Below are positions 24,842 through 33,500 of a stretch of DNA of 64,000 nt, in pieces. Positions within the stretch are counted from its first letter, which is position 1; every line of letters starts with the position of its first letter. The stretch is taken from assembly GCF_000375485.1 (NCBI RefSeq), contig NZ_AQXE01000003.1:40912-104911 (forward strand), in the 5' to 3' direction. Below the pieces are notes generated by a model, which was given only the letters and a program-made list of their open reading frames with translations, did not search any database and was not told the origin of the DNA. Source of the DNA: Desulfovibrio oxyclinae DSM 11498. Lineage in GTDB: Bacteria > Desulfobacterota > Desulfovibrionia > Desulfovibrionales > Desulfovibrionaceae. The translations under genes and the position numbers were made by a program.

Positions 24842-26599
24842 TCATTCACAGGTGTCTATGGCAACGTCGCAGAACTTGCCCACGCCGTATTCCCTGCGCC
24901 GGAAGAACTTTTCCGGGCTGGGGCCGATTATCTGCAATTCGCGGTGGAGCTTCTGCATATCGAGTGCGATATGCATTTCCTTGGTACAGCCGGTCGAGTA
25001 CGTACTGTCCTTGCCGGTCCATACGGGAGGAACCTTTTCGCCCATCAGCTCGAAGCTCTTCTCTATATCCGAATGGGTCTGGAAACGCCAGACGTCGATA
25101 TAGCCGCTACGCTGGACGCGCTCCCACATGTACATCAGGTCATCCGCGTCCATGCCTTCCTCGAAGTGCTCGGCCGGGTTGATGATGTAGACCTTGTCCA
25201 GCTGCTCGCGCAGGTACTCCACGAAGGTGGTCATGACCTTGATGGCCGTGGCCACCTGCCCGGGCACGCTGCCGATAACGCCGGAATAGAACATGACCGT
25301 GCGCCCTTCGGTCTTGGCCTGACGCATTTCCGCAATGATCTCGTTGGCCTTGCCGGTGATGTAGGCTTCGCTGAATTTGTGCGCGACCTCGGCCTTGGGC
25401 TTGAAATACAGATGAAACTTGCCTTTGTCGTCCCGGAAGTAGGAAACGATGTCGCGGGTAAATTCATGGCTGGTCTGAATCATGCGGCGGTACTTGCCTT
25501 CACCCTTGGCGATGATCAGGTCACATTCCTTCCATGCCCGCGCAAAGGAAACGTTGCAGCGATACGGATTGAAGCGCTCGCGGTTGCCGTCCGAAATGAC
25601 GATGAAGTTGTGCCTGCGCATGAGATCCAGCAGTTCGTTCTTGGTGAGCTTGTCGTTGCTCACGAAGAAGGCGTCCGAGAGGTGTTTGGCGAGCACCGGA
25701 TCGCTTTCGGCATCCCAATAGGTGGGACTGTCGAAGAAAAAGCCTTCCTTGAGCGCCAGCACCACTTTGTGCCCCAGTCTGAGCAGGGCGCGGATAAGCT
25801 GGATGTCCAGAATCAGGCCGCCGCTGCGCTTGGGCATGAACAGGATGCGAAGCGGATCGGCGCTGCGCGATGCCACCACCGAGGCAACCTTGCGGAACCC
25901 TTCCTCGACGCCATTCTCCTGCTCAAGGTCGCACTCCTCAAGGGTCTGAGAGGTGAACTCCTCGGGCTTCCAGAAGTCCGTGGACGAGGAAAGCCGCATG
26001 AGCCGCTCTATTTCAAGCATGTCGATGCGATAGCGAATCTCGTCGATGCGCCGGCACCCCGGTTCCATCTCCGCACAAACGTTGATGAGCTTGTCGAAGG
26101 ACTCGCCTTCCACAATGTCCGAAGCTTTGGCGTTGAGTTCGCGCCGCAGGTCGGCATAGGGATCGTCCACACCGCTCTGGCTCATGAATATGGTGTTGAA
26201 CCGCTTCATCAGCCGCGAGGGAATCATGATGGGCGAAGCCAAGGCCATGCGAAACTTGTGGCGGGCCAGCGCGATGAGGCGCTTCCTGATGTAACGATCC
26301 GGACAGTACGTACGTGCAAGCCGGATGAACCCTCGCCACTGCTGGAGGTATTCATGCTTCAATTCGGGCGGCAGGCCCGGTTTGAGCAACTGGAGAAACA
26401 TCCAGTCGGAACACGGCGCATAAAGCTCGTGATCGCCCAGCGCAACCATGAAACGTATCTGCTCGCGTGTGGCGTTCTTGGCAGGGTCGATGGTGTATTC
26501 AAGGTTGTTCTCGGTCATGAAATGCAACAGCAACCCGTCGAGCATGGCGTCCATGCCGTAGGTGATGTCGAGAACCGAATCGAAAGAATTCAGGCGCAT
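24842..26599 (-). CDS. Large divergent DUF89/ARMT1-like domain protein
   Basis: The 585-residue protein has an N-terminal helical region (~1-240) with several Cys and a C-terminal part (~250-585). Residues ~251-375 parallel the DUF89 core seen at 4145-4993. GGLILDIQLIRALLRLGHKVV matches the position of the NAGEIALDTLLVDRL block, and KECDLIIAKGEGKYR matches RADVILSKGQGNFE. The metal-binding Asp-Asn of the DNAGE motif is replaced (KRSGG), so catalysis may be altered or lost. It abuts nadK (one base apart) and overlaps the mltA region. The annotation is from motif comparison only, and a broader role is not evident. Confidence 0.75.
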   Translation of the reverse strand: MRLNSFDSVLDITYGMDAMLDGLLLHFMTENNLEYTIDPAKNATREQIRFMVALGDHELYAPCSDWMFLQLLKPGLPPELKHEYLQQWRGFIRLARTYCPDRYIRKRLIALARHKFRMALASPIMIPSRLMKRFNTIFMSQSGVDDPYADLRRELNAKASDIVEGESFDKLINVCAEMEPGCRRIDEIRYRIDMLEIERLMRLSSSTDFWKPEEFTSQTLEECDLEQENGVEEGFRKVASVVASRSADPLRILFMPKRSGGLILDIQLIRALLRLGHKVVLALKEGFFFDSPTYWDAESDPVLAKHLSDAFFVSNDKLTKNELLDLMRRHNFIVISDGNRERFNPYRCNVSFARAWKECDLIIAKGEGKYRRMIQTSHEFTRDIVSYFRDDKGKFHLYFKPKAEVAHKFSEAYITGKANEIIAEMRQAKTEGRTVMFYSGVIGSVPGQVATAIKVMTTFVEYLREQLDKVYIINPAEHFEEGMDADDLMYMWERVQRSGYIDVWRFQTHSDIEKSFELMGEKVPPVWTGKDSTYSTGCTKEMHIALDMQKLHRELQIIGPSPEKFFRRREYGVGKFCDVAIDTCE

Positions 26600-26600
26600 G

Positions 26601-27425
26601 TCAGCCCTCCGTCATGAAGCCTTTGCGTGAGAGTCGTTCGAGATAGCAACCGCCAACGTCCACCATTATCAGATCTTTGTCGGAACGCGAAACACGCAGA
26701 ACGTCTCCATCGGCAAGATGAAAAAGCCGCTGACCGTCCTCGGTGACGTTGACCGGACCGTTGGAGTCCTCCACCACTATTTCGGTGACGGTCTCTTTCG
26801 GCAGGACCGTGGGGCGGAATGATCCGAGAAACGGGCAGATAGGGATAATGCCATAGGCCGGGACGCCGGGATGAATCAGAGGACCGCCTGCGGAAACACC
26901 ATAGGCAGACGACCCGTTGGGCGTGGTAACGATGAGTCCGTCCGCGCGCAGCCCGGTGCGTCCGCCCTCAAAGGAAACCTTCAGGCGCACCAGCCGAGCC
27001 AGTTCGCCGCGGCTCACCACGAGATCATTTGAGGCCAGTCCCTTGTGGACAGACTCGCCATTGCGAATTATCTCATATTGCAGGGCAAGCGTTCTCAGCG
27101 TGGGCAATTCATCACTGATGAGAGTGTCGAGCACTTCCATCCAGCAGTCGGGATCGACACCCACAAGGAAGCCGACCTTGCCGAGGTTGATGCCGAGCAC
27201 CGGCACACCGTGCTCCACGGCCTTTCGGGCTGCGGAGATGAATGTTCCGTCGCCGCCAAGGGAGAGCACGAGATCATACCCGGAGAGGTCCACGGGCATG
27301 TCGGAACTGGCGGAATCGACCGTGCAGCCACGTTTTGCGAGGTGGCTTGAGATCTCTTTCCGCAACCGATCGGCGCGGGTGTCCCCGCGCTTGAGAATAC
27401 ACATTGTTTTGGACAGTGCCGTCAT
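26601..27425 (-). CDS. nadK: NAD kinase
   Basis: NAD kinase phosphorylates NAD to NADP. From the ATG at 27425 it is 274 residues. It carries the GGDGT loop in LVLSLGGDGTFISAAR, then VPVLGINLGKVGFL. It also has NDLVVSRGELARLVRLKVSF, the catalytic-site TPNGSSAYGVSAGGPLIHP and ICPFLGSFRP. A TTG at 27461 in frame has no proper Shine-Dalgarno, and an internal ATG at 27404 is also possible. It is the first gene of the minus-strand unit leading to the DUF89-like gene, mltA, DUF4254 and gatB. Confidence 0.94.
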   Translation of the reverse strand: MTALSKTMCILKRGDTRADRLRKEISSHLAKRGCTVDSASSDMPVDLSGYDLVLSLGGDGTFISAARKAVEHGVPVLGINLGKVGFLVGVDPDCWMEVLDTLISDELPTLRTLALQYEIIRNGESVHKGLASNDLVVSRGELARLVRLKVSFEGGRTGLRADGLIVTTPNGSSAYGVSAGGPLIHPGVPAYGIIPICPFLGSFRPTVLPKETVTEIVVEDSNGPVNVTEDGQRLFHLADGDVLRVSRSDKDLIMVDVGGCYLERLSRKGFMTEG

Positions 27426-27525
27426 GTCCCATGTGGTAGACAAATTACGGTCAACATTCAACCTTTGGCTTGATTTGAGAGCGTTTTAAGCAGCGGTCGC
27501 GGCAACATTTTCTGCAACCCAACCC

Positions 27526-27552
27526 TAAAGTTTTTTTTCCGCGCTCCGATAC
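27526..27552 (+). promoter_or_regulatory. Sigma-28 (FliA) promoter for DVU0524-like gene and flgM
   Basis: TAAAGTTT, 11 bases, then TCCGATAC matches the sigma-28 consensus TAAAGTTT-N11-GCCGATAA at 14 of 16 positions. The start site would fall near 27560, directly before AGGAGG and the GTG at 27578. This fits a late-class promoter placing flgM under FliA, and FliA itself is encoded at 61139-61924. Confidence 0.8.
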
Positions 27553-27577
27553 AATCATTGTACAGGAGGAGTTATAA

Positions 27578-27991
27578 GTGACCAGTCCGGCAAAAGTTCA
27601 ACGGATGCTGCGCACATACGGAAGGCAGCTTACCAGTGCGAAGCGGCTCGCGCGTTTTCGGCGGGCACTTCAGGCATCCGGCGCCGAGGACGAGGTGGAG
27701 ATTTCCCGCCAGGCACGGCGCAGGGAACTGGTCGAAAAGATTGCACGGGAGATAATCGAGAACCTGATCGTCAGCAACACGGACAACCCGGTCGTAACAG
27801 ATATCGTCAACGAGCTTGAACGCGGGACCGGAACAAGGTACCTCTTTGAATACCCGCTCGACGGGGCTGACGTTCGAATTTTGAAGGAAACGCAAAACGG
27901 GCCGCAGGAAGTGACCGGCAACGAGAGACTCTCGGTCATGAGGCGGCTTTGGGAATTGACGCTGCAGCGGGTCGACAGGACCATGCTCTAG
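27578..27991 (+). CDS. DVU0524 family FlgM-associated protein
   Basis: This 137-residue protein starts at a GTG with a strong AGGAGG 9 bases upstream and lies 24 bases before flgM. The N-terminal half is basic and helical (MTSPAKVQRMLRTYGRQLTS, then KRLARFRRALQA). The middle carries ARREIVEKIAREIIENL-like helices and a conserved Asn-Asp-rich DNPVVTDIVNELE. The C-terminus reads YPLDGADVRILKETQNGPQEV. Orthologues sit upstream of flgM across Desulfovibrio (DVU0524 in D. vulgaris). Co-transcription from a sigma-28 promoter suggests a flagellar regulatory or assembly role; the mechanism is unknown. Confidence 0.85.
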   Translation: MTSPAKVQRMLRTYGRQLTSAKRLARFRRALQASGAEDEVEISRQARRRELVEKIAREIIENLIVSNTDNPVVTDIVNELERGTGTRYLFEYPLDGADVRILKETQNGPQEVTGNERLSVMRRLWELTLQRVDRTML

Positions 27992-28015
27992 CGGCAATCC
28001 CGGGAGGTAAAGGCC

Positions 28016-28330
28016 ATGCAGATCAAGAACCTTGTGGGAGAAATGAATCCCTACAACAAGAACAAGGTGAATGGATCGGACGCACGGGCCGAGGGGACGA
28101 ACAATGCCGCACGCGCTTCCAAGGAAGCGGCAAGCGGCTCGGACCGCATTCAGCTGTCTTCGGAAGCGAAGCTGAGAGGGGCGGCGTACAAGGAAGCGCT
28201 GAACTCCCCCGACACGCGCCAGAAGAAGATAGACGACCTAAAGGAGCGCGTCCGCAACGGCACCTACAAGCCCGACATCAAAAAGGCCGCCGAGAATCTC
28301 ATTCGCGACGACCTTGACCTGATCAAGTAG
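28016..28330 (+). CDS. flgM: Anti-sigma-28 factor FlgM
   Basis: FlgM binds and holds FliA until the hook is complete, then is exported. The 104-residue protein is mostly polar and probably disordered in its N-terminal half, as in relatives. The conserved sigma-binding C-terminus has SGSDRIQLSSEAKLRGAAYK, then DLKERVRNGTYKPDIKKAAENLI. GGAGG precedes the ATG. It is transcribed with the DVU0524-like gene from the sigma-28 promoter at 27526, making a feedback loop with FliA. It faces the csrA-fliW end of the other operon. Confidence 0.93.
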   Translation: MQIKNLVGEMNPYNKNKVNGSDARAEGTNNAARASKEAASGSDRIQLSSEAKLRGAAYKEALNSPDTRQKKIDDLKERVRNGTYKPDIKKAAENLIRDDLDLIK

Positions 28331-28354
28331 TACCGCCGGGGCGGCTTTCGAAAG

Positions 28355-28795
28355 TTAGCCGTTCAGGCGATACTGCGTGGGATACCCAGCCTCAAGCTGA
28401 GGCACCTGCATTCCCCTCTTGGCTTCGGAGTTGATAATTATCGGCCCCGAGAGATTAAGAGTGGTTTCTTCCGGCCTGTCGTGCGGAATGGTAACCGTGA
28501 CCATCACCGCAACCTGTCTGGCATTTTCTATCTGAAGAATCTTCTTTTCCGCCGTCTCCAACTTCACGTTGTAGTCGGTCAGGAAGGAATACGGATCCAC
28601 CACCAGCAGCCCGAGAGACGTATCCTCAAGGTTCTGCAGGAGAATGAACGGACTGTCGTCCTCGATCCGCAGCAGGACGTATTCCCGCTTGTCCTCAAGG
28701 CCGATGAGTCCACGGGGGAAGTAGATCACGGAATCGAGATCTATCACCCGCTTGCCCAATCGGGTCATTATTTCTTTCTTTCTTTCCCGTGCCAT
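28355..28795 (-). CDS. fliW: Flagellar assembly factor FliW
   Basis: FliW binds CsrA and, alternately, flagellin, so it relieves CsrA repression of flagellin translation until flagellin is exported. The 146-residue protein has the family stretch [40 protein letters not shown] and the C-terminal [19 protein letters not shown]. It overlaps the csrA stop by 28 bases. The ATG at 28795 gives [12 protein letters not shown]; an internal ATG at 28768 would remove the overlap and keep the domain. Confidence 0.93.
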   Translation of the reverse strand: MARERKKEIMTRLGKRVIDLDSVIYFPRGLIGLEDKREYVLLRIEDDSPFILLQNLEDTSLGLLVVDPYSFLTDYNVKLETAEKKILQIENARQVAVMVTVTIPHDRPEETTLNLSGPIIINSEAKRGMQVPQLEAGYPTQYRLNG

Positions 28796-29010
28796 ATCGT
28801 AGCCGCCGCGAGCAGATCGTCATGGCTCGTTTCGAGGGCCATGCGGTTCTGCTCTTTGATCTTAAGGTATACCTCTTCCCGATAGACCGTCATGTCGTCA
28901 GGGACCTCCAAGCCAAGTTTGACCTGTTTGCCCTGCACGCTCAGAACCTTGAGCTTTATGTGGTCTCCAAGATGGAGGCTTTCTCCCGGTTTCCGGGTCA
29001 GTATCAGCAT
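28768..29010 (-). CDS. csrA: Carbon storage regulator CsrA
   Basis: CsrA is a small RNA-binding dimer that represses translation at GGA-containing leaders. The 80-residue protein shows the canonical [16 protein letters not shown] start, then [17 protein letters not shown] and [15 protein letters not shown]. The tail beyond residue ~60 ([18 protein letters not shown]) is longer than the 61-residue E. coli form, as in Gram-positive and Desulfovibrio proteins paired with FliW. The csrA-fliW pair follows flgL, so their product ratio can control late flagellar mRNA. Confidence 0.95.
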   Translation of the reverse strand: MLILTRKPGESLHLGDHIKLKVLSVQGKQVKLGLEVPDDMTVYREEVYLKIKEQNRMALETSHDDLLAAATIWHGKERKK

Positions 29011-29109
29011 CGGTACATGAATTCCGTTTCGGTTCGTGATGGCGACGTTTCGCCGCCGGAACTACCGAACTACCCCAGCAAAAGGGCTTTGTCCAGCGGC
29101 TTCCAAGGC

Positions 29110-30807
29110 TTAGATGAACTTGGTCAGGTTTGTGTTCATGACCGTCGCCGCCGTGCGCAGTACACTCTCGTAAAGCATCTGCTTCTGCTTGAGTTCGGTC
29201 ATCAGGTCGCCAACGTCCGCGTCCTCGATGCTACTCAGCAGGTCCCGCTCGTTCACGTTCAGGTTGCTGAGAATGCTCTCCGCCACCTGCAACCGGTTTT
29301 CACGGCCTCCCACGCTGGCGAGCGAATTCATGATGTGCTCATGCGTCGTCTCAAGGTTCGCAAGGGACTGCTGAACCCCCGACTGGTTGTTCGTCTCACA
29401 GAAGGCGATCAGGTTGCCCATGGTCTCGAAAAGGTTCGAGGTGGTCTCCTTGCTTTCCGAATCCAGCAGCGTCCCGGCCATGTTGACCGGTCTGCCGTTG
29501 GAGTTGAGCAGTGTCAGCGAAGGCGACGAGTTCGCGCTACCGACCCTGACGTAGTTTCCACCGTTGGAGTTCTGCACATCCGGGTCCTGATAGATGCCGC
29601 CAAAGACATCCTTGCCAACCTCGTTGAGCCGGACCTGTTCGGTGGAGGAAATATCAAGGGCGATGTCCGCCGTGCGCGGCTTGATCATGAACTGGGTGCC
29701 GGGATCGACGAGACCGCCGCCACCGTTGGAGTTCAGGGTCAGGGTTCCCACCGGCTCGATGCTCAGGACGGCATTGCTCGCGGTGGTGTCCGGCGCAACG
29801 GTGTTCCCGGTATTCCAGGTGATACCGCCGTTGAGTGAATAGGAATACTCGATCTCTTCATCAAGCCCCACCGCTGCATCGTTGTCGATCCGCACCATGA
29901 CGTTTTCCCTGTCAAAGCGCCCTGCGGCCACGGGATCGACGTTCACTGCACCGGGGGAAATGGTATCCACTTCGATACGGCTGTTACCGTTGGGTGCCAC
30001 TCGGTCGTTGTCGTCACCAAGATAACGGGCCGACTGACGAAGCCACAGCCACGTTCCATCGGAGTCGTTGTAATCGTTTTCGTCGGTGAGGTTGACTGTC
30101 GGGTCGCCGTCCAGTTCGACGGACGTACCGCTCTGCGGAAGCTGGAGCGTCTGAGGGTTTCCCGCACCGCCAGTGATCGACCCATCGTCGAGCCATGTAT
30201 CACCGCCGTCAATGCTGTAGCGCACCTGCGAACCGCTCATGCTCGCCGTGCCACCGGATGCGCCGTTCTGATAAAACTGTACCAGAACGGTGCTGTCAGA
30301 CTTGCCGTTGATGGTGAAGTTGGTGGTCTCGTTGAAGCTGCGGTCGTTGGTGGTCATCCACATGATTTCCTCGAAGGCCTTGCCCTCGGTCTTCTGACCG
30401 GCAAACAGGCTCTGTCCTTCGAAGGTGGAGTTGGCGAGACCGAGGAACTGGTCGAACAGGCTGCGAAGTTCGTAGCTGACCTGCTCGCGGTTGTCGGCGC
30501 TCATGTGACCGCTGGCCGCCTGCTCCGCAAGCTCCTTGGCGCGCGTGAGCAACGTACTGACCTGCTGGAGCGTCCCGTCCGAAGACGTGAGCCAGCCCTT
30601 GGCAGTGGAAATGTTCTCGCTGTACTGATCCAGCGAACGCAGCGTATCCCGGTGATCCAGAATACGGATCATGCCGGTGGGATCGTCCGAGGGGCGGACG
30701 ACCTTCTTCATGTTCTGGGCGCGGATGTTCACGTCCACGAGCTGCTCAAGAGAGGAGCCCATATTCCCGGTATACCGGGAGAAAAGCATCTGCTGCGATA
30801 TTCTCAT
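29110..30807 (-). CDS. flgL: Flagellar hook-filament junction protein FlgL, long form with inserts
   Basis: FlgL (HAP3) joins the hook to the filament. At 565 residues it is far longer than the ~300-residue enterobacterial form. The N-terminal junction helix region is conserved (MRISQQMLFSRYTGNM, then KKVVRPSDDPTGMIRILDHR), and so is the C-terminal one (DLMTELKQKQMLYESVLR). The extra length lies at ~165-400. It holds two Asp-box-like motifs, SIDGGDTW (198-205) and SLNGGITW (324-331), in beta-rich, Asn/Gly-rich stretches. FlgK, the next gene upstream, has a matching motif. It lies 9 bases after flgK. Confidence 0.93.
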   Translation of the reverse strand: MRISQQMLFSRYTGNMGSSLEQLVDVNIRAQNMKKVVRPSDDPTGMIRILDHRDTLRSLDQYSENISTAKGWLTSSDGTLQQVSTLLTRAKELAEQAASGHMSADNREQVSYELRSLFDQFLGLANSTFEGQSLFAGQKTEGKAFEEIMWMTTNDRSFNETTNFTINGKSDSTVLVQFYQNGASGGTASMSGSQVRYSIDGGDTWLDDGSITGGAGNPQTLQLPQSGTSVELDGDPTVNLTDENDYNDSDGTWLWLRQSARYLGDDNDRVAPNGNSRIEVDTISPGAVNVDPVAAGRFDRENVMVRIDNDAAVGLDEEIEYSYSLNGGITWNTGNTVAPDTTASNAVLSIEPVGTLTLNSNGGGGLVDPGTQFMIKPRTADIALDISSTEQVRLNEVGKDVFGGIYQDPDVQNSNGGNYVRVGSANSSPSLTLLNSNGRPVNMAGTLLDSESKETTSNLFETMGNLIAFCETNNQSGVQQSLANLETTHEHIMNSLASVGGRENRLQVAESILSNLNVNERDLLSSIEDADVGDLMTELKQKQMLYESVLRTAATVMNTNLTKFI

Positions 30808-30816
30808 GTTCTCCTC

Positions 30817-32955
30817 CTAAGGCTTGAGCGAAAGCACCGTCTGGAGCATCTGGTCCGCCGCACTGATAAGCTTGGCGGCCGCCGTGTAGGAGTGCTGGTA
30901 CTTGATGAGGTTGGACATCTCTTCGTCAAGGTTGACGCCCGCAACGGACTGCTGCCTGTCGTCGAGGTCCTGCCTCAGGGTTTCGGTATAGCTGTAGTTG
31001 AACTCGGCGGTCTTGGTATCGGCGCCGACGTTGCCGACCAGACCGTTGTAGTAGTCCAGAATGGTCTGCCGGGTCGTGCCTTCCATGGGCGTGAAGACCT
31101 GAACGCTCTCTTCCCTGAGCTTGTAGAGCGAAAGCGCCGTGGTGTTGTCGCCGGGGTTCATCTCCCCAGCCCCGTTAACGTGCCCGGATGCCAGAAAATC
31201 AAGGTCGCTCGTGATCTTGTCGTTGAGCTCGATATCCGTCGCCTCGGAGCCCTGGAAGAAGGTATTAAGGCCGAGCGCTGCGTTCAGACCGGCGGAATCC
31301 GCGCCAAAGGCCGCTTCGTATCCTTCCTTCATATCCACATGCAGCTTGTCGTTGACAATGGATGCGGTCAGGTAGTTACCGTAACTGTTGTTATAGGCGT
31401 CCACCACATCCGAGAGGGAGTGCTGCTCGGGGTTGAAGCCCTGCACGCCCGGGGTGCCGGAGTCGAAGTCGAGCGCGGCGTTTGAGACCATGTTGCCGGT
31501 GGACGAATCGTAAAAATACATTCTGCTGGTTCCGGACTGAAGTCGGGAGCCAAAAGCAAGCCCGGAAGAATCGGAGCCGAGCGCCTTGTTGATGTCGCTG
31601 ACGCTGTAGGTTCCGTCGAAGGTCTTGAACTTCTCAAGCCCTGCGCCCTGACTGTGACGGCGATTCACTTCCCATATGAGACTTTCGGAAAGCGCATCGA
31701 GCTTCTTGAGATACTTTCCAACGTGCTGGTCACGGAAGCTGAACAGCGCGCCGAGCTTGCCGCCCGTGGTCCGCTCGGTGTTCATCTCGCCGTTGAAGCC
31801 GGTCTGCGGGGTGATGTTCACCTTGGACGAAGTGTTCTGCACCCAGTACAGGCTGCGCTGCGGACTGACCACGATCTGGTCACCGGCGCGGAATTCGCCG
31901 GTGGCCGCACCGGTGGGATTGTTCTCCGCGCCAAACCAGATATCAACGCCTTCGACCGTCACGCGCGAGTCATAATCGCGGGCAAAAAATTCCTTCTGGA
32001 CACCGTTCTCGTCCTTGAGCCAGGTGTTTCCGCCGTCAAGGGAAACACGGAAGCGCGCCGCGCCGCCGCCATCGCTCACCGGGCCGGAAATGTCACCGCC
32101 GTTGGACAGGAATTCGAGGGTATACTCATAGTTGTCATTGCCCTCGAAAAAGACTTCGCCTTCAAAGGTCGTCTCGGGCGAAAGCCTGTAATCCGATCCC
32201 GGAGGATTGAATTCCAGCGAAAAGGCGTTGATGCCGTCCACGAGCGTCTGACCGGCCTTAGTGGTCACGGTCATGTTCCCGCCACCGGAATCGATGACGT
32301 TGATGTCGATGATCTCCCCGAGTTCGCGCAGCAGGCGGTTGCGCTCGTCATACATGGAGTTGGTATTGTTAACGCCGGGGTTGTCGTAAATATTGATGTT
32401 CTTGTTCAGCTGGGCGATCTGATTCATCAGGCTGTTGGCGTCCGCCACCTGCTCGTCGATCATGGTGTCCACCTGCTGCTGCATGGTGGTGAGCGACTTA
32501 TCCACTTCACGAAGCGTGCTGGCCAGCGTCATGCCGTTGTTGACCACCGTCTGCCTTGCGCCGTAGTTATCAGCATGCTGGCTCAGATCGTTCCATGAGT
32601 TCAGGTAGTTGGAAAGCGTATCGCTGACGCCGGTGCCGTTGGATTCATTGAACAGGGCTTCAACGCCTTTGAGCTGTTCATAGAGCTGTCCCCAACGCTC
32701 GGAAACCGCGGACTGGTCGTAGTACAGGCGCTCAACCATGCTGTTGAAATGCCTGAATACTTCCTTGGCCTTGACGCCGGTGCCGAGCTGCCCGGGCGAA
32801 TAATTGATGGACGGCCCTTCTTCGAGCCGAACCTCGCGGCGGGCGTACCCTTCCGTCTCCACGTTGGCGATGTTCTCGCCGGTGACCTGAAGCTGAACCT
32901 GAGAGGCAAAGAGGGCCCAGCGGCCCATGTCCAGAACCTGGTTGGCGCCGTACAT
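30817..32955 (-). CDS. flgK: Flagellar hook-associated protein FlgK, long form
   Basis: FlgK (HAP1) is the first hook-filament junction protein. The 712-residue sequence has the rod/hook N-terminal motif VTGENIANVETEGYARREV (~24-42) and the conserved DERNRLLRELGEIID (~203-217). The C-terminal helix LIKYQHSYTAAAKLISAADQML ends the protein. It is about 150 residues longer than E. coli FlgK. The additional mid-region includes an Asp-box-like SLDGGNTW (305-312) followed by FRAGDQIVVSPQ, paralleled in FlgL. It starts one base after the flgN stop. Confidence 0.94.
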   Translation of the reverse strand: MYGANQVLDMGRWALFASQVQLQVTGENIANVETEGYARREVRLEEGPSINYSPGQLGTGVKAKEVFRHFNSMVERLYYDQSAVSERWGQLYEQLKGVEALFNESNGTGVSDTLSNYLNSWNDLSQHADNYGARQTVVNNGMTLASTLREVDKSLTTMQQQVDTMIDEQVADANSLMNQIAQLNKNINIYDNPGVNNTNSMYDERNRLLRELGEIIDINVIDSGGGNMTVTTKAGQTLVDGINAFSLEFNPPGSDYRLSPETTFEGEVFFEGNDNYEYTLEFLSNGGDISGPVSDGGGAARFRVSLDGGNTWLKDENGVQKEFFARDYDSRVTVEGVDIWFGAENNPTGAATGEFRAGDQIVVSPQRSLYWVQNTSSKVNITPQTGFNGEMNTERTTGGKLGALFSFRDQHVGKYLKKLDALSESLIWEVNRRHSQGAGLEKFKTFDGTYSVSDINKALGSDSSGLAFGSRLQSGTSRMYFYDSSTGNMVSNAALDFDSGTPGVQGFNPEQHSLSDVVDAYNNSYGNYLTASIVNDKLHVDMKEGYEAAFGADSAGLNAALGLNTFFQGSEATDIELNDKITSDLDFLASGHVNGAGEMNPGDNTTALSLYKLREESVQVFTPMEGTTRQTILDYYNGLVGNVGADTKTAEFNYSYTETLRQDLDDRQQSVAGVNLDEEMSNLIKYQHSYTAAAKLISAADQMLQTVLSLKP

Positions 32956-33438
32956 CTAGAGCCTCCCGCGAAGAATGTTGCCGTTCTGGGAAGGGGGAAC
33001 GAACCGTCCTCTGGCGGTGTATGCGTTCTTGGTCTTGGGCTGGATCTCGTCGTGCATGAATTCCAACAGCTTGCGACTCTGGTCATGCAATGCGACGGCC
33101 ATGGTGTAGTTCTGGTTTGCCTGTGCGGCACACCCCTGCTCAACCTCGTCCATCTTGTCCACGAGCGCCCTGAGCGTTTCGTACTGCTCAGGGTCAAGGT
33201 GCCCTTCAAGTTCGGCAATGCGCTGCGCACCGGGAACCAGCGTTCCCACCTGCGCGCGGCAGGACTGACGTTCAGCGGCCAGCTGGCGAAGAAGTTCCTG
33301 GACGGATATCTCTATCTGGGAAACCCCCTGCGAATTGCGGGCGGTAAGCCGGGAAAATTCTTCCTGAAGCAGGGCCGAAAGCAACAGCATGGCCTTGTTC
33401 TGCCTGACAAGATTTTCCTCGATTATGCGGATATCCAT
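32956..33438 (-). CDS. flgN: Flagellar export chaperone FlgN-like protein
   Basis: FlgN is the export chaperone for FlgK and FlgL. The 160-residue helical protein has an N-terminal ENLVRQNKAMLLLSALLQEEFS heptad region and ISVQELLRQLAAERQSCRAQV in the middle. It is placed directly before flgK and flgL, its clients. The ATG at 33438 has GGAGG 5 bases upstream; an earlier in-frame start at 33456 lacks a site. Sequence conservation in the family is low, so context carries much of the call. Confidence 0.85.
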   Translation of the reverse strand: MDIRIIEENLVRQNKAMLLLSALLQEEFSRLTARNSQGVSQIEISVQELLRQLAAERQSCRAQVGTLVPGAQRIAELEGHLDPEQYETLRALVDKMDEVEQGCAAQANQNYTMAVALHDQSRKLLEFMHDEIQPKTKNAYTARGRFVPPSQNGNILRGRL

Positions 33439-33500
33439 CGCAACCTCCAAACTCAAGTATATGTAATGTAAGAATTTTCATTCCTGCAGAAAATTCCGGG

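Noticed and set aside
28331..28354. Terminator between flgM and fliW
   Set aside because: CCGCCGGGGCGG can pair only with a 2-base loop and has no T run, so I do not call it.
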